Of a stretch of DNA of 58,764 bases, positions 26,200-35,726 are shown piece after piece (positions within the stretch are counted from its first letter, which is position 1; each line of letters starts with the position of its first letter). Source of the stretch: JASFYU01 sp045046905 (GTDB taxonomy: Bacteria > Bacteroidota > Bacteroidia > Flavobacteriales > Flavobacteriaceae); contig JASFYU010000058.1 in the NCBI GenBank assembly GCA_045046905.1, positions 1 through 58,764 of the forward strand. The letters are read 5' to 3'. Made by a program: the position numbers and the translations under genes. A model generated the notes under the pieces. The model saw only the letters and a list, made by a program, of their open reading frames with translations, did no database searches and was not told the DNA's origin.

Positions 26200-27555
26200 A
26201 TGGTAGATGGTAAAATTTTATTGGTCGATGATAACAAAAGTATTCTGAGTGCTTTAGAGATTCTATTGCAGTTTGAGTACAAAACCGTTCACACCATTTC
26301 GAACCCCAATCAAATATCTTCTTTCCCAGACTTGGAAAGTTATGCTATTGTACTTCTTGACATGAATTTTTCGGCCGGTGTGAATACTGGTAATGAAGGC
26401 TTATTTTGGCTAAAAGAAATACGAAAGAAGGCACCACATACGGCTGTTATTATGATGACTGCTTATGGGGCGGTTGATCTCGCTGTACAGGCTCTCAAGG
26501 AAGGTGCTGCCGATTTTATTTTAAAACCATGGAACAATGAAAGATTGTTGGCAACCGTAAAATCTGCATATCAATTACGAAAATCAAGGAAAGAGATACA
26601 TCAACTCAAGGAAAAGGAACAAAATTTAAAACAGCATATCAACCAAGATAAGAATTACATTATTGGTAACTCTAAGGCTCTGACCGCTGTCTTGAACCTC
26701 AGCCGCAAAGTAGCTAAAACTGATGTAAATGTTCTTATAACCGGAGAAAATGGCACAGGTAAAGAATTGATTTCCAGAGAACTGCACCGTATGTCAAAAC
26801 GCCAAGGCGAAGTTTTCATCAAAGTAGATATGGGCTCTATTTCTGAAAGCCTTTTTGAAAGTGAGCTTTTTGGGCACCTTAAAGGCGCTTTTACCGACGC
26901 CAAAGAAAACCGGGCTGGTAAATTTGAAGCCGCAAACGGAGGCACCTTATTCTTAGATGAAATCGGTAATCTTTCTTTACGAACGCAAGCAAAATTACTG
27001 TCTGCCATTCAGAACAAAACCATTGTCAGAGTAGGTTCTAACAAACCAGTTTCTGTAGATATTCGCCTTATTTGTGCTACCAATTGCAATCTAGACCAAA
27101 TGGTCACCGATGGTATTTTTAGAGAAGATTTACTCTATAGGATTAATACCATTCATATCGAAGCACCCCCATTGCGAGAACGCGAAAAAGACATTTTGCT
27201 CTTGGCAGATTTCTATCTCAAGAAATTCACCTCCAAATACGGAAAACAAGGACTCAGAATAAATCACTTGGCCGAAGAAAAATTAATGGAATACCATTGG
27301 CCAGGCAACGTTAGAGAATTACAGCATACACTAGAAAGAACCGTTATTTTAAGTGAAGGCAATGTTTTAAAACCCATAGATTTTTTATTGAATCCTAAAA
27401 CACCTTTATCACTTGATATTGGACCAGACACCCTTGAGGAAATGGAGTATTTAATGATCACCAAGGCATTGGAAAAACACAATGGCAATTACAGTGCGGC
27501 CTCAAACCAATTAGGAATATCAAGACAGACCCTGTACAATAAAATGCGGAAATAA
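26200..27555 (+). CDS. Sigma-54-dependent response regulator (NtrC family)
   Basis: 451 aa. The receiver domain has acidic pocket D10/D11, phosphoacceptor D54 in VLLDMNF, T87 and K109. The AAA+ domain has Walker A GENGTGKE (183-189), GAFTDA (229-234), which contacts sigma-54, Walker B GGTLFLDEIG (247-256) and arginine-finger segment REDLLYR. A Fis-type helix-turn-helix (428-450) closes the protein. The ATG at 26200 is preferred to a TTG one codon earlier. The stop overlaps the kinase ATG by one base, so the two are coupled. Divergence from tolC and the duplicated enhancer dyads point to this protein as activator of the exporter array. Confidence 0.95.
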   Translation: MVDGKILLVDDNKSILSALEILLQFEYKTVHTISNPNQISSFPDLESYAIVLLDMNFSAGVNTGNEGLFWLKEIRKKAPHTAVIMMTAYGAVDLAVQALKEGAADFILKPWNNERLLATVKSAYQLRKSRKEIHQLKEKEQNLKQHINQDKNYIIGNSKALTAVLNLSRKVAKTDVNVLITGENGTGKELISRELHRMSKRQGEVFIKVDMGSISESLFESELFGHLKGAFTDAKENRAGKFEAANGGTLFLDEIGNLSLRTQAKLLSAIQNKTIVRVGSNKPVSVDIRLICATNCNLDQMVTDGIFREDLLYRINTIHIEAPPLREREKDILLLADFYLKKFTSKYGKQGLRINHLAEEKLMEYHWPGNVRELQHTLERTVILSEGNVLKPIDFLLNPKTPLSLDIGPDTLEEMEYLMITKALEKHNGNYSAASNQLGISRQTLYNKMRK

Positions 27556-28901
27556 TGGTAAGCAAACATATATACCTGCAATTGGTACTGCGTATTTTGT
27601 TCTTATTGATTAGCGCAATGGGGATGGCCTTTTTATACGTTAATGGGCAGCACTTGCTTTCATTGGCGATGCTAAGCTTACTTGGTATACAGACCGTCTC
27701 TTTAATCCGATATACAAACCATACCAATAGAAAGATTGCCTACTTTTTTGATGCTATTAAAAACGAGGATTTCACCCTCCGTTTTCCAGAGAAGTTGAGT
27801 GTACAATCATTGAAAGAACTCAATCACAGCCTTAATACGCTCAATATCATGATTCAGGATATTCATATAAAAAAACAGGCACAGGAGCAATATTATCAAG
27901 AGATTATAAAGCAGGCCGATATTGGAATCATGACCTTTAACAAAAAGGGGCATATCCTTTTTGCCAACCCAAAAATAGAGGAATTGTTCGATTATACGCC
28001 CTTGAACCATATCAAACAATTGAAGCAAGTTGATGAAAATCTCTACTTACTTTTTTCTGAGCCAAAGCCTTTTGAGCGCAAGTTGGCACAATTGACCAAT
28101 GAACGAGAGAAAAAGCAAATCGCCTTAAAATCTACATCAATAACCCTAAATAAAGAAGCTCTTTTTCTGGTTGTAGCCCAAGACATTCATCAAGAACTAG
28201 ACGAAAAGGAAACTGATTCCTGGGTGCGTTTAATACGGGTCCTCACTCATGAAATCATGAACACCATTACCCCAATCACCTCGATATCAGAATCAATACT
28301 AAAATATCATAAGACCAAAGATGGTCTTATGTCTCAAGAAGATTCCACTGACGGGCGTATTGAAAACACGATTAAGGGCCTTGAGGTCATTAAAGACCAA
28401 GGCCGCGATTTAATGGCCTTTGTACAATCATACAGAAGTTTTCTAAGCCTGCCCAAACCCGATAAAGCATTGGTTAATGCCCAAAGACTATTGAACAAGG
28501 TAAAGCTCTTGATGAATCATGAAGACCTTGACCATCACATAAACTTTGAATCAATCTCTTATCCTAATGATTTGGAGTTTTTTATTGACGAAAAACAAAT
28601 TTCTCAAATATTAATCAATCTTAGTAAAAACGCCATTCAATCACTGGAAGGTCAAGAAAACGGAATAATCAAGATTAGTGCAGGCATCGATAAATTTGGT
28701 AGAAAATTTATCGAGGTCCGAGACAATGGCCCAGGAATACCCCCAGAGCTAATCGATGAAATTTTTGTTCCCTTCTTCACCACTAAAAATACAGGAACAG
28801 GCATAGGCCTAAGCCTATCAAAACAAATCATGCATTTACATGGAGGCAATATACGGGTCGACTCAAATGAAAATACCGTGTTTACCCTGAGTTTTAACTA
28901 G
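27555..28901 (+). CDS. PAS-containing sensor histidine kinase (NtrB/NtrY-like)
   Basis: 448 aa. Two closely spaced N-terminal TMs (about 9-27 and 33-52) leave almost no periplasmic loop. A short linker and a PAS domain (about 112-215) follow. The H-box is LTHEIMNTITPI with H232, the N-box NLSKNA (355-360), and the ATP lid has DNGPGIP and GTGIGLS. The layout favours sensing within the membrane or cytoplasm over a periplasmic ligand. It is the partner of the sigma-54 regulator, with which it overlaps by one base. A signal such as envelope stress or an inhibitor is possible but not shown. Confidence 0.93.
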   Translation: MVSKHIYLQLVLRILFLLISAMGMAFLYVNGQHLLSLAMLSLLGIQTVSLIRYTNHTNRKIAYFFDAIKNEDFTLRFPEKLSVQSLKELNHSLNTLNIMIQDIHIKKQAQEQYYQEIIKQADIGIMTFNKKGHILFANPKIEELFDYTPLNHIKQLKQVDENLYLLFSEPKPFERKLAQLTNEREKKQIALKSTSITLNKEALFLVVAQDIHQELDEKETDSWVRLIRVLTHEIMNTITPITSISESILKYHKTKDGLMSQEDSTDGRIENTIKGLEVIKDQGRDLMAFVQSYRSFLSLPKPDKALVNAQRLLNKVKLLMNHEDLDHHINFESISYPNDLEFFIDEKQISQILINLSKNAIQSLEGQENGIIKISAGIDKFGRKFIEVRDNGPGIPPELIDEIFVPFFTTKNTGTGIGLSLSKQIMHLHGGNIRVDSNENTVFTLSFN

Positions 28902-28964
28902 AATAAATCTCTTTTTGTAAGGGTTCACCCGAAGTCAATTTTGGCGAAAAAGCGCTAGGCAGAA

Positions 28965-29303
28965 CTAGGTACTCAACTCTTTAAAAGGATCCCAAAAATG
29001 GGTATCGAAATCTATGATTTGATTATCTACCACTTTGATGCCCTCACTCTCTAATAACTGCTGCATCAAATTGGTACCCTGAAAATGATGCTTGCCTGTC
29101 AAGAGGCCGATTTTGTTCACGACACGATGAGCAGGAACATCCTCGATACTACCCGCCCCATTCATAGCCCAGCCTACCATACGGGCACTACGCGCAGCCC
29201 CCAAATATTTGGCAATGGCACCATAAGAGGTAACCCTACCATAGGGTATCTGTGCGGCCACTTTATAGACCTTTTGAAAAAAATTTTGATTTTCAGACTT
29301 CAT
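28965..29303 (-). CDS. Alkyltransferase-like protein (ATL; MGMT-fold, no active cysteine)
   Basis: 112 aa, the size of the C-terminal DNA-binding domain of O6-alkylguanine-DNA alkyltransferase. The usual active-site PCHR is PAHR (57-60), so it cannot accept alkyl groups. The winged-helix segment with YGAIAKYLGA and the arginine-finger region SARMVGWAMN are kept. Proteins of this kind bind O6-alkylguanine and hand the lesion to nucleotide excision repair, as known for E. coli and fission-yeast ATL1. It overlaps the LysE-family gene by one base in a TrmB-LysE-ATL operon. Confidence 0.9.
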   Translation of the reverse strand: MKSENQNFFQKVYKVAAQIPYGRVTSYGAIAKYLGAARSARMVGWAMNGAGSIEDVPAHRVVNKIGLLTGKHHFQGTNLMQQLLESEGIKVVDNQIIDFDTHFWDPFKELST

Positions 29304-29929
29304 TAGGCAAAAATCCTAAAAAGGGTAATGACAAACAATACCAACATTAATACACTCAGGATATAATTAGAATTTTGCGAAAAACGGTTGGTCTTATTCT
29401 CCAATTTATTAAAATATATGGTATACATATAGAGTACCGAGAATGTTCCAAAACCAACGGCCCATACAAAGACGATAATATCCCAAACCTCGAATTTTAT
29501 CCAGCCTGAGGCATTCCACATAATATTCACACCACTGTAATACGGAATGGTCAAAAGGTTCACTGCCGCGAGTAGTACCCCCTTAAAAAAGCTATTTCTT
29601 TTACTGACATTTACAGTTTTTACCTTCTTTTTAGTATTCTTTCTGGCGGCTATAAAAAAATAAATGGCGAAAAAGGCAAAGACACACAAAGCTATTTTAA
29701 GGAGCACCTCAATAACTTCGGGGTTACTGTGCAAGAATTTAGAAATAAGAACCGCAATATATGCTTGGACCATAATCATACTCGAAACTCCAAGACTATA
29801 AATAATACCGTTCAATTTTCCTTTTTCGACACTGGTCTTCGCTGCATTCATATTCAATAGACCAGGAGGTACCGTAGCCATAAATGCTGCTGAAAAAGTG
29901 GCGAAAAAAAGAATTAATAGGTGTTCCAT
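29303..29929 (-). CDS. LysE/RhtB-family export protein
   Basis: 208-aa inner-membrane protein with about six hydrophobic segments. Near the N-terminus is the family-type TVPPGLLNMNAAKTSVEKG, with the Pro-Pro-Gly in the first loop. A soluble Lys-rich stretch (RKNTKKKVKTVNVSKRN) separates TM3 from TM4. Members export amino acids or other small solutes. The substrate here is unknown. It lies three bases after trmB and overlaps the ATL gene by one base, so all three are probably co-transcribed. Confidence 0.82.
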   Translation of the reverse strand: MEHLLILFFATFSAAFMATVPPGLLNMNAAKTSVEKGKLNGIIYSLGVSSMIMVQAYIAVLISKFLHSNPEVIEVLLKIALCVFAFFAIYFFIAARKNTKKKVKTVNVSKRNSFFKGVLLAAVNLLTIPYYSGVNIMWNASGWIKFEVWDIIVFVWAVGFGTFSVLYMYTIYFNKLENKTNRFSQNSNYILSVLMLVLFVITLFRIFA

Positions 29930-29932
29930 AGG

Positions 29933-30604
29933 TCAGTTGATCCTAAATCGGATATAGGTAATAGGTTTTCCTTTTTCAAGGTACTGATTTTCATAGAAAG
30001 TCTGTATGTCTAATACTTCTTTTGGACTGCCTTCATTTTTGTACACATCGTGGTTGGCATACATAATTTCAAGATCCAAGCCTTGAAGTAGGCCCAGGGT
30101 ATAGCCGTGCATGAATTCACTGTCAGTTTTTAAATGTACAAGGCCTTCTGGTATTAAAATACTCCTGTATTTTTTTAAAAAGCCTTGATTGGTCATTCTA
30201 TGCTTGGTACGCTTGAATTTTATCTGCGGGTCAGGAAAGGTTATCCATATTTCAGATACTTCATTTTCGCCAAAGACCATATCAATCAATTCAATCTGTG
30301 TTCGAAGAAAAGCCACATTAGAAAGATTTTCTTCTAAGGCCGTCTTGGCACCCCGCCACAGTCGGGCCCCTTTGATATCGATACCGATAAAATTTTTGTC
30401 TACAGAGCGTTTGGCAAGTTCAATGGTATATTCTCCCTTGCCACAGCCAAGCTCTAGAACTATAGGATTGTCATTACCAAAATGCTTGTGCCAATTGCCT
30501 TTTAAGGCGTATTGACCTGAGCTGACCTCTTCTCTTTCAGGTTGAATGAGGTTGTCAAAGGTTTCATTTTCCTTAAAACGTTTTAATTTATTTTTGCTTC
30601 CCAC
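29933..30604 (-). CDS. trmB: tRNA (guanine-N7)-methyltransferase TrmB
   Basis: 223 aa from a GTG codon. It adds a methyl group from S-adenosylmethionine to N7 of G46 in the tRNA variable loop. Seen are the SAM motif VLELGCGKGEYTIELA (49-64), the acidic FIGIDIKGARLWRG and the TrmB hallmark ITFPDPQIKFKRTKHRM (121-137). The N-terminus MGSKNKLKRFKENETF matches flavobacterial TrmB, so GTG at 30604 is chosen over an ATG 11 codons upstream. That ATG would add a non-conserved FLCHRKKSIS stretch. It is the first gene of a three-gene minus-strand operon. Confidence 0.93.
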   Translation of the reverse strand: MGSKNKLKRFKENETFDNLIQPEREEVSSGQYALKGNWHKHFGNDNPIVLELGCGKGEYTIELAKRSVDKNFIGIDIKGARLWRGAKTALEENLSNVAFLRTQIELIDMVFGENEVSEIWITFPDPQIKFKRTKHRMTNQGFLKKYRSILIPEGLVHLKTDSEFMHGYTLGLLQGLDLEIMYANHDVYKNEGSPKEVLDIQTFYENQYLEKGKPITYIRFRIN

Positions 30605-30839
30605 AGAAATGGATTTTTTTCTATGGCAAAGAAACAAAATCTTGGTTGTTCTAGGGAAATTATCTATGAGGTGGTTTAAACTTTTTTAAAACGGCTAAAA
30701 AATAACAGATTTTTTTTGCCATATAGTGTCTATTTCTTTCTCCAAAGCCCTTCAATGCGGCTCCAAAAAGACTTCACCTGATCACAAAATCATCTCCCAA
30801 CAAATCGAGATTGCTTCAATTCAAAAAGTTTAATCACTT

Positions 30840-31883
30840 CTATTTTGATTTTTCCAAGGTAAATGAAAATTCAGAACCTATACCAAATTCACTTTCTATA
30901 TAAATTTTCTCATTATGGGCTTCTATAATATGTTTTACGATGGCGAGCCCCAGACCTGAGCCACCTTCGCTTCTACTACCGCTTTTATCAACCCTATAAA
31001 ATCGCTCGAAAAGACGTGGAATGTGTTGTTCAGGAATGCCCTCCCCATTATCAGTAACTCTGACAATTACCTTGTTCTGTATCAGGTTCTCGACACTCAC
31101 TTCGGTAGTGCCATCTTTATGGCCATATTTGATTGAGTTCACCAGTAGATTGGTAAGCACTTGTTGAATTCTTTCTTTATCGGCGGCCACGTAAATCGGA
31201 TTTTCATAATCCATATCAAAGGTCAGGGTAATCTTCTTTTTAGATGCTTTCATTTCTAAAAGTTCGAACACACTTTCAATGAGTTCGACAATATCGAAAT
31301 CAATCTGATCCAAATTCAAATCGCCTACCTCGAGTTTGGTAATAAGGTCCAAATCTTTAATAATATAAATGAGACGGTCTACGCCTTTGGCGGCACGTTG
31401 CAGATATTTTTTACGTATATTTTTATCTTCCATGGCACCATCTAGCAAGGTTAAAATATAGCCTTGTACCGTGAAAAGCGGTGTTTTTAGTTCATGGGAA
31501 ACGTTACCAAGAAAATCTTTCCGATATTCCTCTCTGATTTTTAGGGTATCAATCTCAATTTTTTTGTCTTTTGCGAATTTTTCGATTTCCTCTGTCAAGG
31601 TAATCATATCGGTAGTTATAGGGCCTGAAGTCAGCGATGAGGATTCTAAGAGTGCAACATCGTCATATATTTTTTTAATTCTTCGATAAATAAATCTTTC
31701 GATGCGAATTTGAAGAACAAGAAAAGAGGTAATAAAGGTGAGTACTCCAAAAATGGGAAGAATAACCCAATCTATTTGATAAAAAATCCATTGCAGACCT
31801 GATAGTACCAATACCGAAAGTAAAGAGACCAATAGTGATGATCGGACGGCAAACCGATATGATTTCTTTACACGAATCGCCAT
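30840..31883 (-). CDS. PhoR-like sensor histidine kinase
   Basis: 347 aa. Two N-terminal TMs (about 14-34 and 39-58) have only a few residues between them, as in PhoR. The dimerisation/phosphotransfer helix has NVSHELKTPL with H130, the N-box NLLVNSIKYG, the G1 box DNGEGIP and the G2 box GSGLGLA. There is no clear PAS domain. The ATG overlaps the regulator's stop by one base. PhoR-type kinases sense phosphate through the Pst/PhoU complex; no pst or phoU gene is in this window, so the phosphate link is inferred from family and operator only. Confidence 0.9.
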   Translation of the reverse strand: MAIRVKKSYRFAVRSSLLVSLLSVLVLSGLQWIFYQIDWVILPIFGVLTFITSFLVLQIRIERFIYRRIKKIYDDVALLESSSLTSGPITTDMITLTEEIEKFAKDKKIEIDTLKIREEYRKDFLGNVSHELKTPLFTVQGYILTLLDGAMEDKNIRKKYLQRAAKGVDRLIYIIKDLDLITKLEVGDLNLDQIDFDIVELIESVFELLEMKASKKKITLTFDMDYENPIYVAADKERIQQVLTNLLVNSIKYGHKDGTTEVSVENLIQNKVIVRVTDNGEGIPEQHIPRLFERFYRVDKSGSRSEGGSGLGLAIVKHIIEAHNEKIYIESEFGIGSEFSFTLEKSK

Positions 31884-32569
31884 TACAGAACAAACTTATA
31901 ACCAACTCCTTTTACAGTCTTAAAATGGTTATCTCCTAGTTTTTCACGAAGTTTTCGTATATGCACATCAATGGTACGCCCCCCTACGACAACTTCATTG
32001 CCCCATACCTTGTCTAATATCACCTCACGCTTGAACACCTTGTTGGGTTTGGAGGTCAACAATGACAAGAGTTCGAATTCTTTTCTTGGTAATACAATTT
32101 CCTTACCGTCATTAACAATTTTGTACTCCTCACGATTAATAACAATATTACCCACGGTAACAATATCTTCCTGTTGGTCGACATCTTCTTTTAGCCTTCT
32201 GAGCAATGCTTTGACCTTACTCACCAGTACCTTTGGTTTTATAGGCTTGGTAATATAGTCATCTGCCCCAGCGTCAAAACCTGCAACTTGTGAATAATCT
32301 TCGCCCCTTGCGGTAAGAAATGTAATGATAGTATTCTCCAAGCCCTGAATATTGCGAATAATCTCACAAGCTTCGATACCATCCATTTCGGGCATCATCA
32401 CATCTAAAATAATCAGGTGCGGTTGTTTTTTCTTTGCCTTGGCAACCCCTTCCATTCCATTTTTGGCAGTAAATACCTGATACCCTTCCGAGGATAGATT
32501 ATAACTTACGATTTCTAAAATGTCTGGCTCATCATCTACCAAAAGTATCTTTATCTCATTCTTTTTCAT
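31883..32569 (-). CDS. PhoB/OmpR-family response regulator
   Basis: 228 aa from MKKNEIKILLVDDEPD; an upstream in-frame ATG would add an unconserved hydrophobic stretch. The receiver domain has D12/D13, phosphoacceptor D56 in ILDVMMP, T86 and K108. The C-terminal winged helix (about 133-228) has GGRTIDVHIRKLREKLGDN and ends VKGVGYKF. OmpR/PhoB proteins bind direct repeats one helical turn (11 bp) apart as head-to-tail dimers. Such repeats occur in the adjoining divergent intergenic region. Confidence 0.92.
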   Translation of the reverse strand: MKKNEIKILLVDDEPDILEIVSYNLSSEGYQVFTAKNGMEGVAKAKKKQPHLIILDVMMPEMDGIEACEIIRNIQGLENTIITFLTARGEDYSQVAGFDAGADDYITKPIKPKVLVSKVKALLRRLKEDVDQQEDIVTVGNIVINREEYKIVNDGKEIVLPRKEFELLSLLTSKPNKVFKREVILDKVWGNEVVVGGRTIDVHIRKLREKLGDNHFKTVKGVGYKFVL

Positions 32570-32649
32570 TGCTTTCAAAAATAGGTTAGTCAACCAAAAG
32601 TAAAGATAAAACAATTACCCCTAAAGCACTTAACGTTGATTTAATATAG

Positions 32650-32699
32650 TAACGTTTAAGTAACCTTATTAAAATAAATGTTTAACCTGAGGGTAACTT
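32650..32699 (+). promoter_or_regulatory. Pho-box-like array of 11-bp direct repeats
   Basis: TAACGTT (32650), TAACCTT (32661), TAACCTG (32683) and TAACTTG (32694) all start on one 11-bp grid, with one empty slot at 32672. Another TAACGTT at 32631 is off the grid. The array ends where a -33-like TTG (32698-32700) begins. An imperfect -7 box TTTATTTG (32719-32726) precedes the receptor gene. The geometry fits activation by the adjacent PhoB-like protein, and autoregulation is equally possible. Confidence 0.6.
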
Positions 32700-32747
32700 G
32701 AGTTTTACAACTGGGTGCTTTATTTGCGGCGATATTAAAACACATAG

Positions 32748-35582
32748 ATGAGAATATTTTTAAGAATCGCTTTTTTTACTTGTTTGACACAATTACAGTT
32801 AAAAGCCCAAGAGACAGGAAGTATCGTAGGTAAATTAATCGACATGGAAGTAAATGATGAGCCATTGGCCTTCGCTAATGTTTTGATTAAAGGAACCACC
32901 AAAGGAGCAACCTCGGATTTTGACGGACTCTATGAGATAGCAAATCTTGAGCCCGGCACCTATAGTATCGTATTTAGTTATTTAGGGTATAAAACCATTG
33001 AAATACCGAGAATTGAAATAACAGCAGGAAAAGTCACTACGGTCAATGTGCCCATGAACGCCTCTGAAGGGGTCTCTTTAGATGAGGTCGTGGTAACGAC
33101 CACTGCTCGCAAGGATTCAGAAACCGCACTATTGCTAGATCAAAAAAGGGCCGTGGAAATCAAAGAGAGCATAGGGGCACAAGAATTGGCAAAGATCGGC
33201 GTATCGGATGCCGCTACGGCCACTACAAAAATTTCCGGTGTTTCTGCTAGTGAAGCCTCTGGAGATGTATTCGTACGAGGTTTAGGAGATAGATACTTGT
33301 CTACGACCTTGAATGGCCTAACGATCCCCTCGGACGACATCGACAAGAAGAACATTGACTTATCGCTATTCCCTACTAGGGTAATTCAAAATGTAAGCAT
33401 CAGTAAAACATATGCCGTCAGTGGTTCGGCTGACCAATCCTCGGGGGGCATAAATATCACTTCAAGAGAACTGAGTGGTTCTAGCGAACTAAATGCAGGA
33501 GTATCTGGCGGAGTGAATAGCAATGTTACCAAAAGTAGCGTTTGGAACAACTTCAAAATTTCCCCTAATTCAAAAAATTTGGACTTTGGATTCTACGCCC
33601 AAAATTTATCCACAAGAGAACTTGTAAGCCAACAGGGATGGAATACCATAACACAAGAAAACCCAATGGATTATTCATTTTCATTTGCGGCAGGAAAAAA
33701 AATAAAAGAGAAATTAGCCGTGTTTTTTACCGCCTCTCATTCACGTTCTTTTGAACATCGCGAGGGGCTTTTTCGCCGGTTCCGTTCCAATTTTATTGAT
33801 GACACCATTACCGATGCTACTACCTTCAGCAAAAAAATAGTCAATACCGCATTATTAGATATTACGTTCTTCACCAATAATAAAAACAAACTGAAGTCCG
33901 CAACTTTCTTCGTGAACAAACTCAGCGAAGAAGTGTTCGAAGGAGGTCGAAATGGGGAGGCTACTATATTTGAAGAAACGGCCGCAGCCGAAGGCCTGTT
34001 TCAATTTATACGAGATCAGAATACCAAACAAACACGACTATTGGTGACCCAACTACTAGGAACCCACCAAGTGGGCGATAAAAATACCGTAACATGGGGT
34101 GCTGGTTATAATATATTGAATGCCGACGAACCCAACAGAATACGCAATGAAGTTAATTTTGACCCTGATGGAACATTTGTTCAATTAGGTCGGAACGGTG
34201 GATTTCAACAACGAAAATCAAGTCAGGAAATTGAGGGTGTGGAACTCAATGGATACCTCAAAGACGTCTTTCAAATCATTGATGAGGAAGAAAAAACTCT
34301 GAAAATCGAATTAGGAACCTCCTATCGAAGCAAAGAGCGCAATTTTAGCTCAGAGTTCGTAGGTGTCGAAGAAAGTACAACGAATGCAATCAACCCCCCA
34401 TCGATAGACAATCTCGGCAGTATTTTCAGACCCTCGAACTTTGATATTGGACTGTTGGAATTCAATCTATTGGGCAGTAATGCCAATGACGAAAGAAAAG
34501 ATATTTATACAGGTATATTGGTCTCCAAGGCGGCTTTTATCGAAGTTAATATTGGTTTGGGAAAATGGAATTTTGATGCCGGCCTCCGCTATCAGAAAGA
34601 TGATATAAAAGTAGCGTATGATATCGGAAACCTCTCGCCCAGGACAGGAAATAGCAACCAAGATTATAGCAATTTTTATCCAAGTCTTACCATTAAATAT
34701 GCAATCAATGATTTACAGGCACTACGTGTGGCGGTAAGTCGCACCCTCACTTTGCCTGAATTCAAGGAAATTTCTCCTTTCAACTATGTATCGCCCACAG
34801 GGCAGATTACCCGTGGAAATCCTGATTTAATTGGCTCTAAGAACTTGAATTTTGATTTAAAATGGGAATTCTTCCCTTCTGCCGGACAATTGGTTTCTAT
34901 TGCTGCCTTTTACAAAGACATCTCGGACCCAATCAACAGGGTTAGAGAAAGGGGTTCCGCCGGTATATTCTCTTATTTCAACTCGGGGCTAAAAGCCGAA
35001 ATATTCGGCTTGGAGGCCGAAACAAAACTAGACCTTATCAAAGCTTCATTCAATGATAAGGATGGTACTAAAACAAGCTCCGAATTAAGCTTCGTTTTCA
35101 ATGCTACCCGTATGTGGCACACCCAAGATTTGAAAGAGGTGCACAATGAGAATGGCAATCTTATACGAAGCTTTCAATATAAAAGTATTACAAAGACCGC
35201 CTTACAGGGCGCATCGGATTGGATATTTAATACAAGTCTGAACTTCAATACGACCAATGAAAATTCATTTGCGGCCTCTTTGACCGTGAATTACGCATCG
35301 GATAAAATTTATTCGCTCGGGGTTCCTGCCGATCAAGCCAATCGAGATACCCTATATGATGACGCCATAGTCGAAAATGGTTTTGTAACTCTAAATGCCT
35401 TGGTAAGCAAAGAATTTGGCAGGCACTGGAAAGTCACCCTAAGCGGTAAAAATCTATTGAACCCCGAGATAAAACAAACACAACTGATACGCAACAGTAT
35501 TACCAAGATCGAAATTGAAGAAACAGTGGTTTCCTACTCCTCAGGAATGGGAATAAGCTTAGGACTGAATTACAGCTTTTAA
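32748..35582 (+). CDS. TonB-dependent outer membrane receptor with CarboxypepD-reg-like N-terminus
   Basis: 944 aa. A signal peptide (residues 1-20) is followed by a carboxypeptidase-regulatory-like beta-sandwich (about 24-112, with GTTKGATSDFDGLYEIANLE). Then come the TonB-box/plug region (SLDEVVVTTTARK, GDVFVRGLGDRYLSTTLNG) and a large beta-barrel ending in aromatic GLNYSF. No SusD partner is adjacent; the next gene encodes a surface lipoprotein instead. The gene is divergent from the PhoB/PhoR-like pair and has the 11-bp repeat array at its promoter. Uptake of a phosphorus-containing substrate is a hypothesis only. The family alone does not fix the ligand. Confidence 0.92.
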   Translation: MRIFLRIAFFTCLTQLQLKAQETGSIVGKLIDMEVNDEPLAFANVLIKGTTKGATSDFDGLYEIANLEPGTYSIVFSYLGYKTIEIPRIEITAGKVTTVNVPMNASEGVSLDEVVVTTTARKDSETALLLDQKRAVEIKESIGAQELAKIGVSDAATATTKISGVSASEASGDVFVRGLGDRYLSTTLNGLTIPSDDIDKKNIDLSLFPTRVIQNVSISKTYAVSGSADQSSGGINITSRELSGSSELNAGVSGGVNSNVTKSSVWNNFKISPNSKNLDFGFYAQNLSTRELVSQQGWNTITQENPMDYSFSFAAGKKIKEKLAVFFTASHSRSFEHREGLFRRFRSNFIDDTITDATTFSKKIVNTALLDITFFTNNKNKLKSATFFVNKLSEEVFEGGRNGEATIFEETAAAEGLFQFIRDQNTKQTRLLVTQLLGTHQVGDKNTVTWGAGYNILNADEPNRIRNEVNFDPDGTFVQLGRNGGFQQRKSSQEIEGVELNGYLKDVFQIIDEEEKTLKIELGTSYRSKERNFSSEFVGVEESTTNAINPPSIDNLGSIFRPSNFDIGLLEFNLLGSNANDERKDIYTGILVSKAAFIEVNIGLGKWNFDAGLRYQKDDIKVAYDIGNLSPRTGNSNQDYSNFYPSLTIKYAINDLQALRVAVSRTLTLPEFKEISPFNYVSPTGQITRGNPDLIGSKNLNFDLKWEFFPSAGQLVSIAAFYKDISDPINRVRERGSAGIFSYFNSGLKAEIFGLEAETKLDLIKASFNDKDGTKTSSELSFVFNATRMWHTQDLKEVHNENGNLIRSFQYKSITKTALQGASDWIFNTSLNFNTTNENSFAASLTVNYASDKIYSLGVPADQANRDTLYDDAIVENGFVTLNALVSKEFGRHWKVTLSGKNLLNPEIKQTQLIRNSITKIEIEETVVSYSSGMGISLGLNYSF

Positions 35583-35690
35583 ATCCTTAATTGAAGGTTT
35601 AATTCTCCGATAGTTATCGGAATAAAAAATATTTTTTTTTGAAAGCATCTCTTGTACCCTTGGGTCGAGGTTGTTGATTACGCATAATTA
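35583..35690 (+). repeat. Dispersed palindromic repeat after the TonB receptor
   Basis: Begins AATCCTTAATTGAAGGTTTA, contains the dyad CCGATAGTTATCGG (35607-35620) and ends CTTGGGTCGAGGTTGTTGAT. Close relatives are at 41845-41955 (inverted) and 54977-55085. In the transcript it would form a hairpin followed by a T-rich run, so it may act as a terminator or processing site between receptor and lipoprotein genes. Confidence 0.75.
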
Positions 35691-35726
35691 ATTTCAAGTC
35701 TTTTAATCTTTAAAAAAAACCTTATT

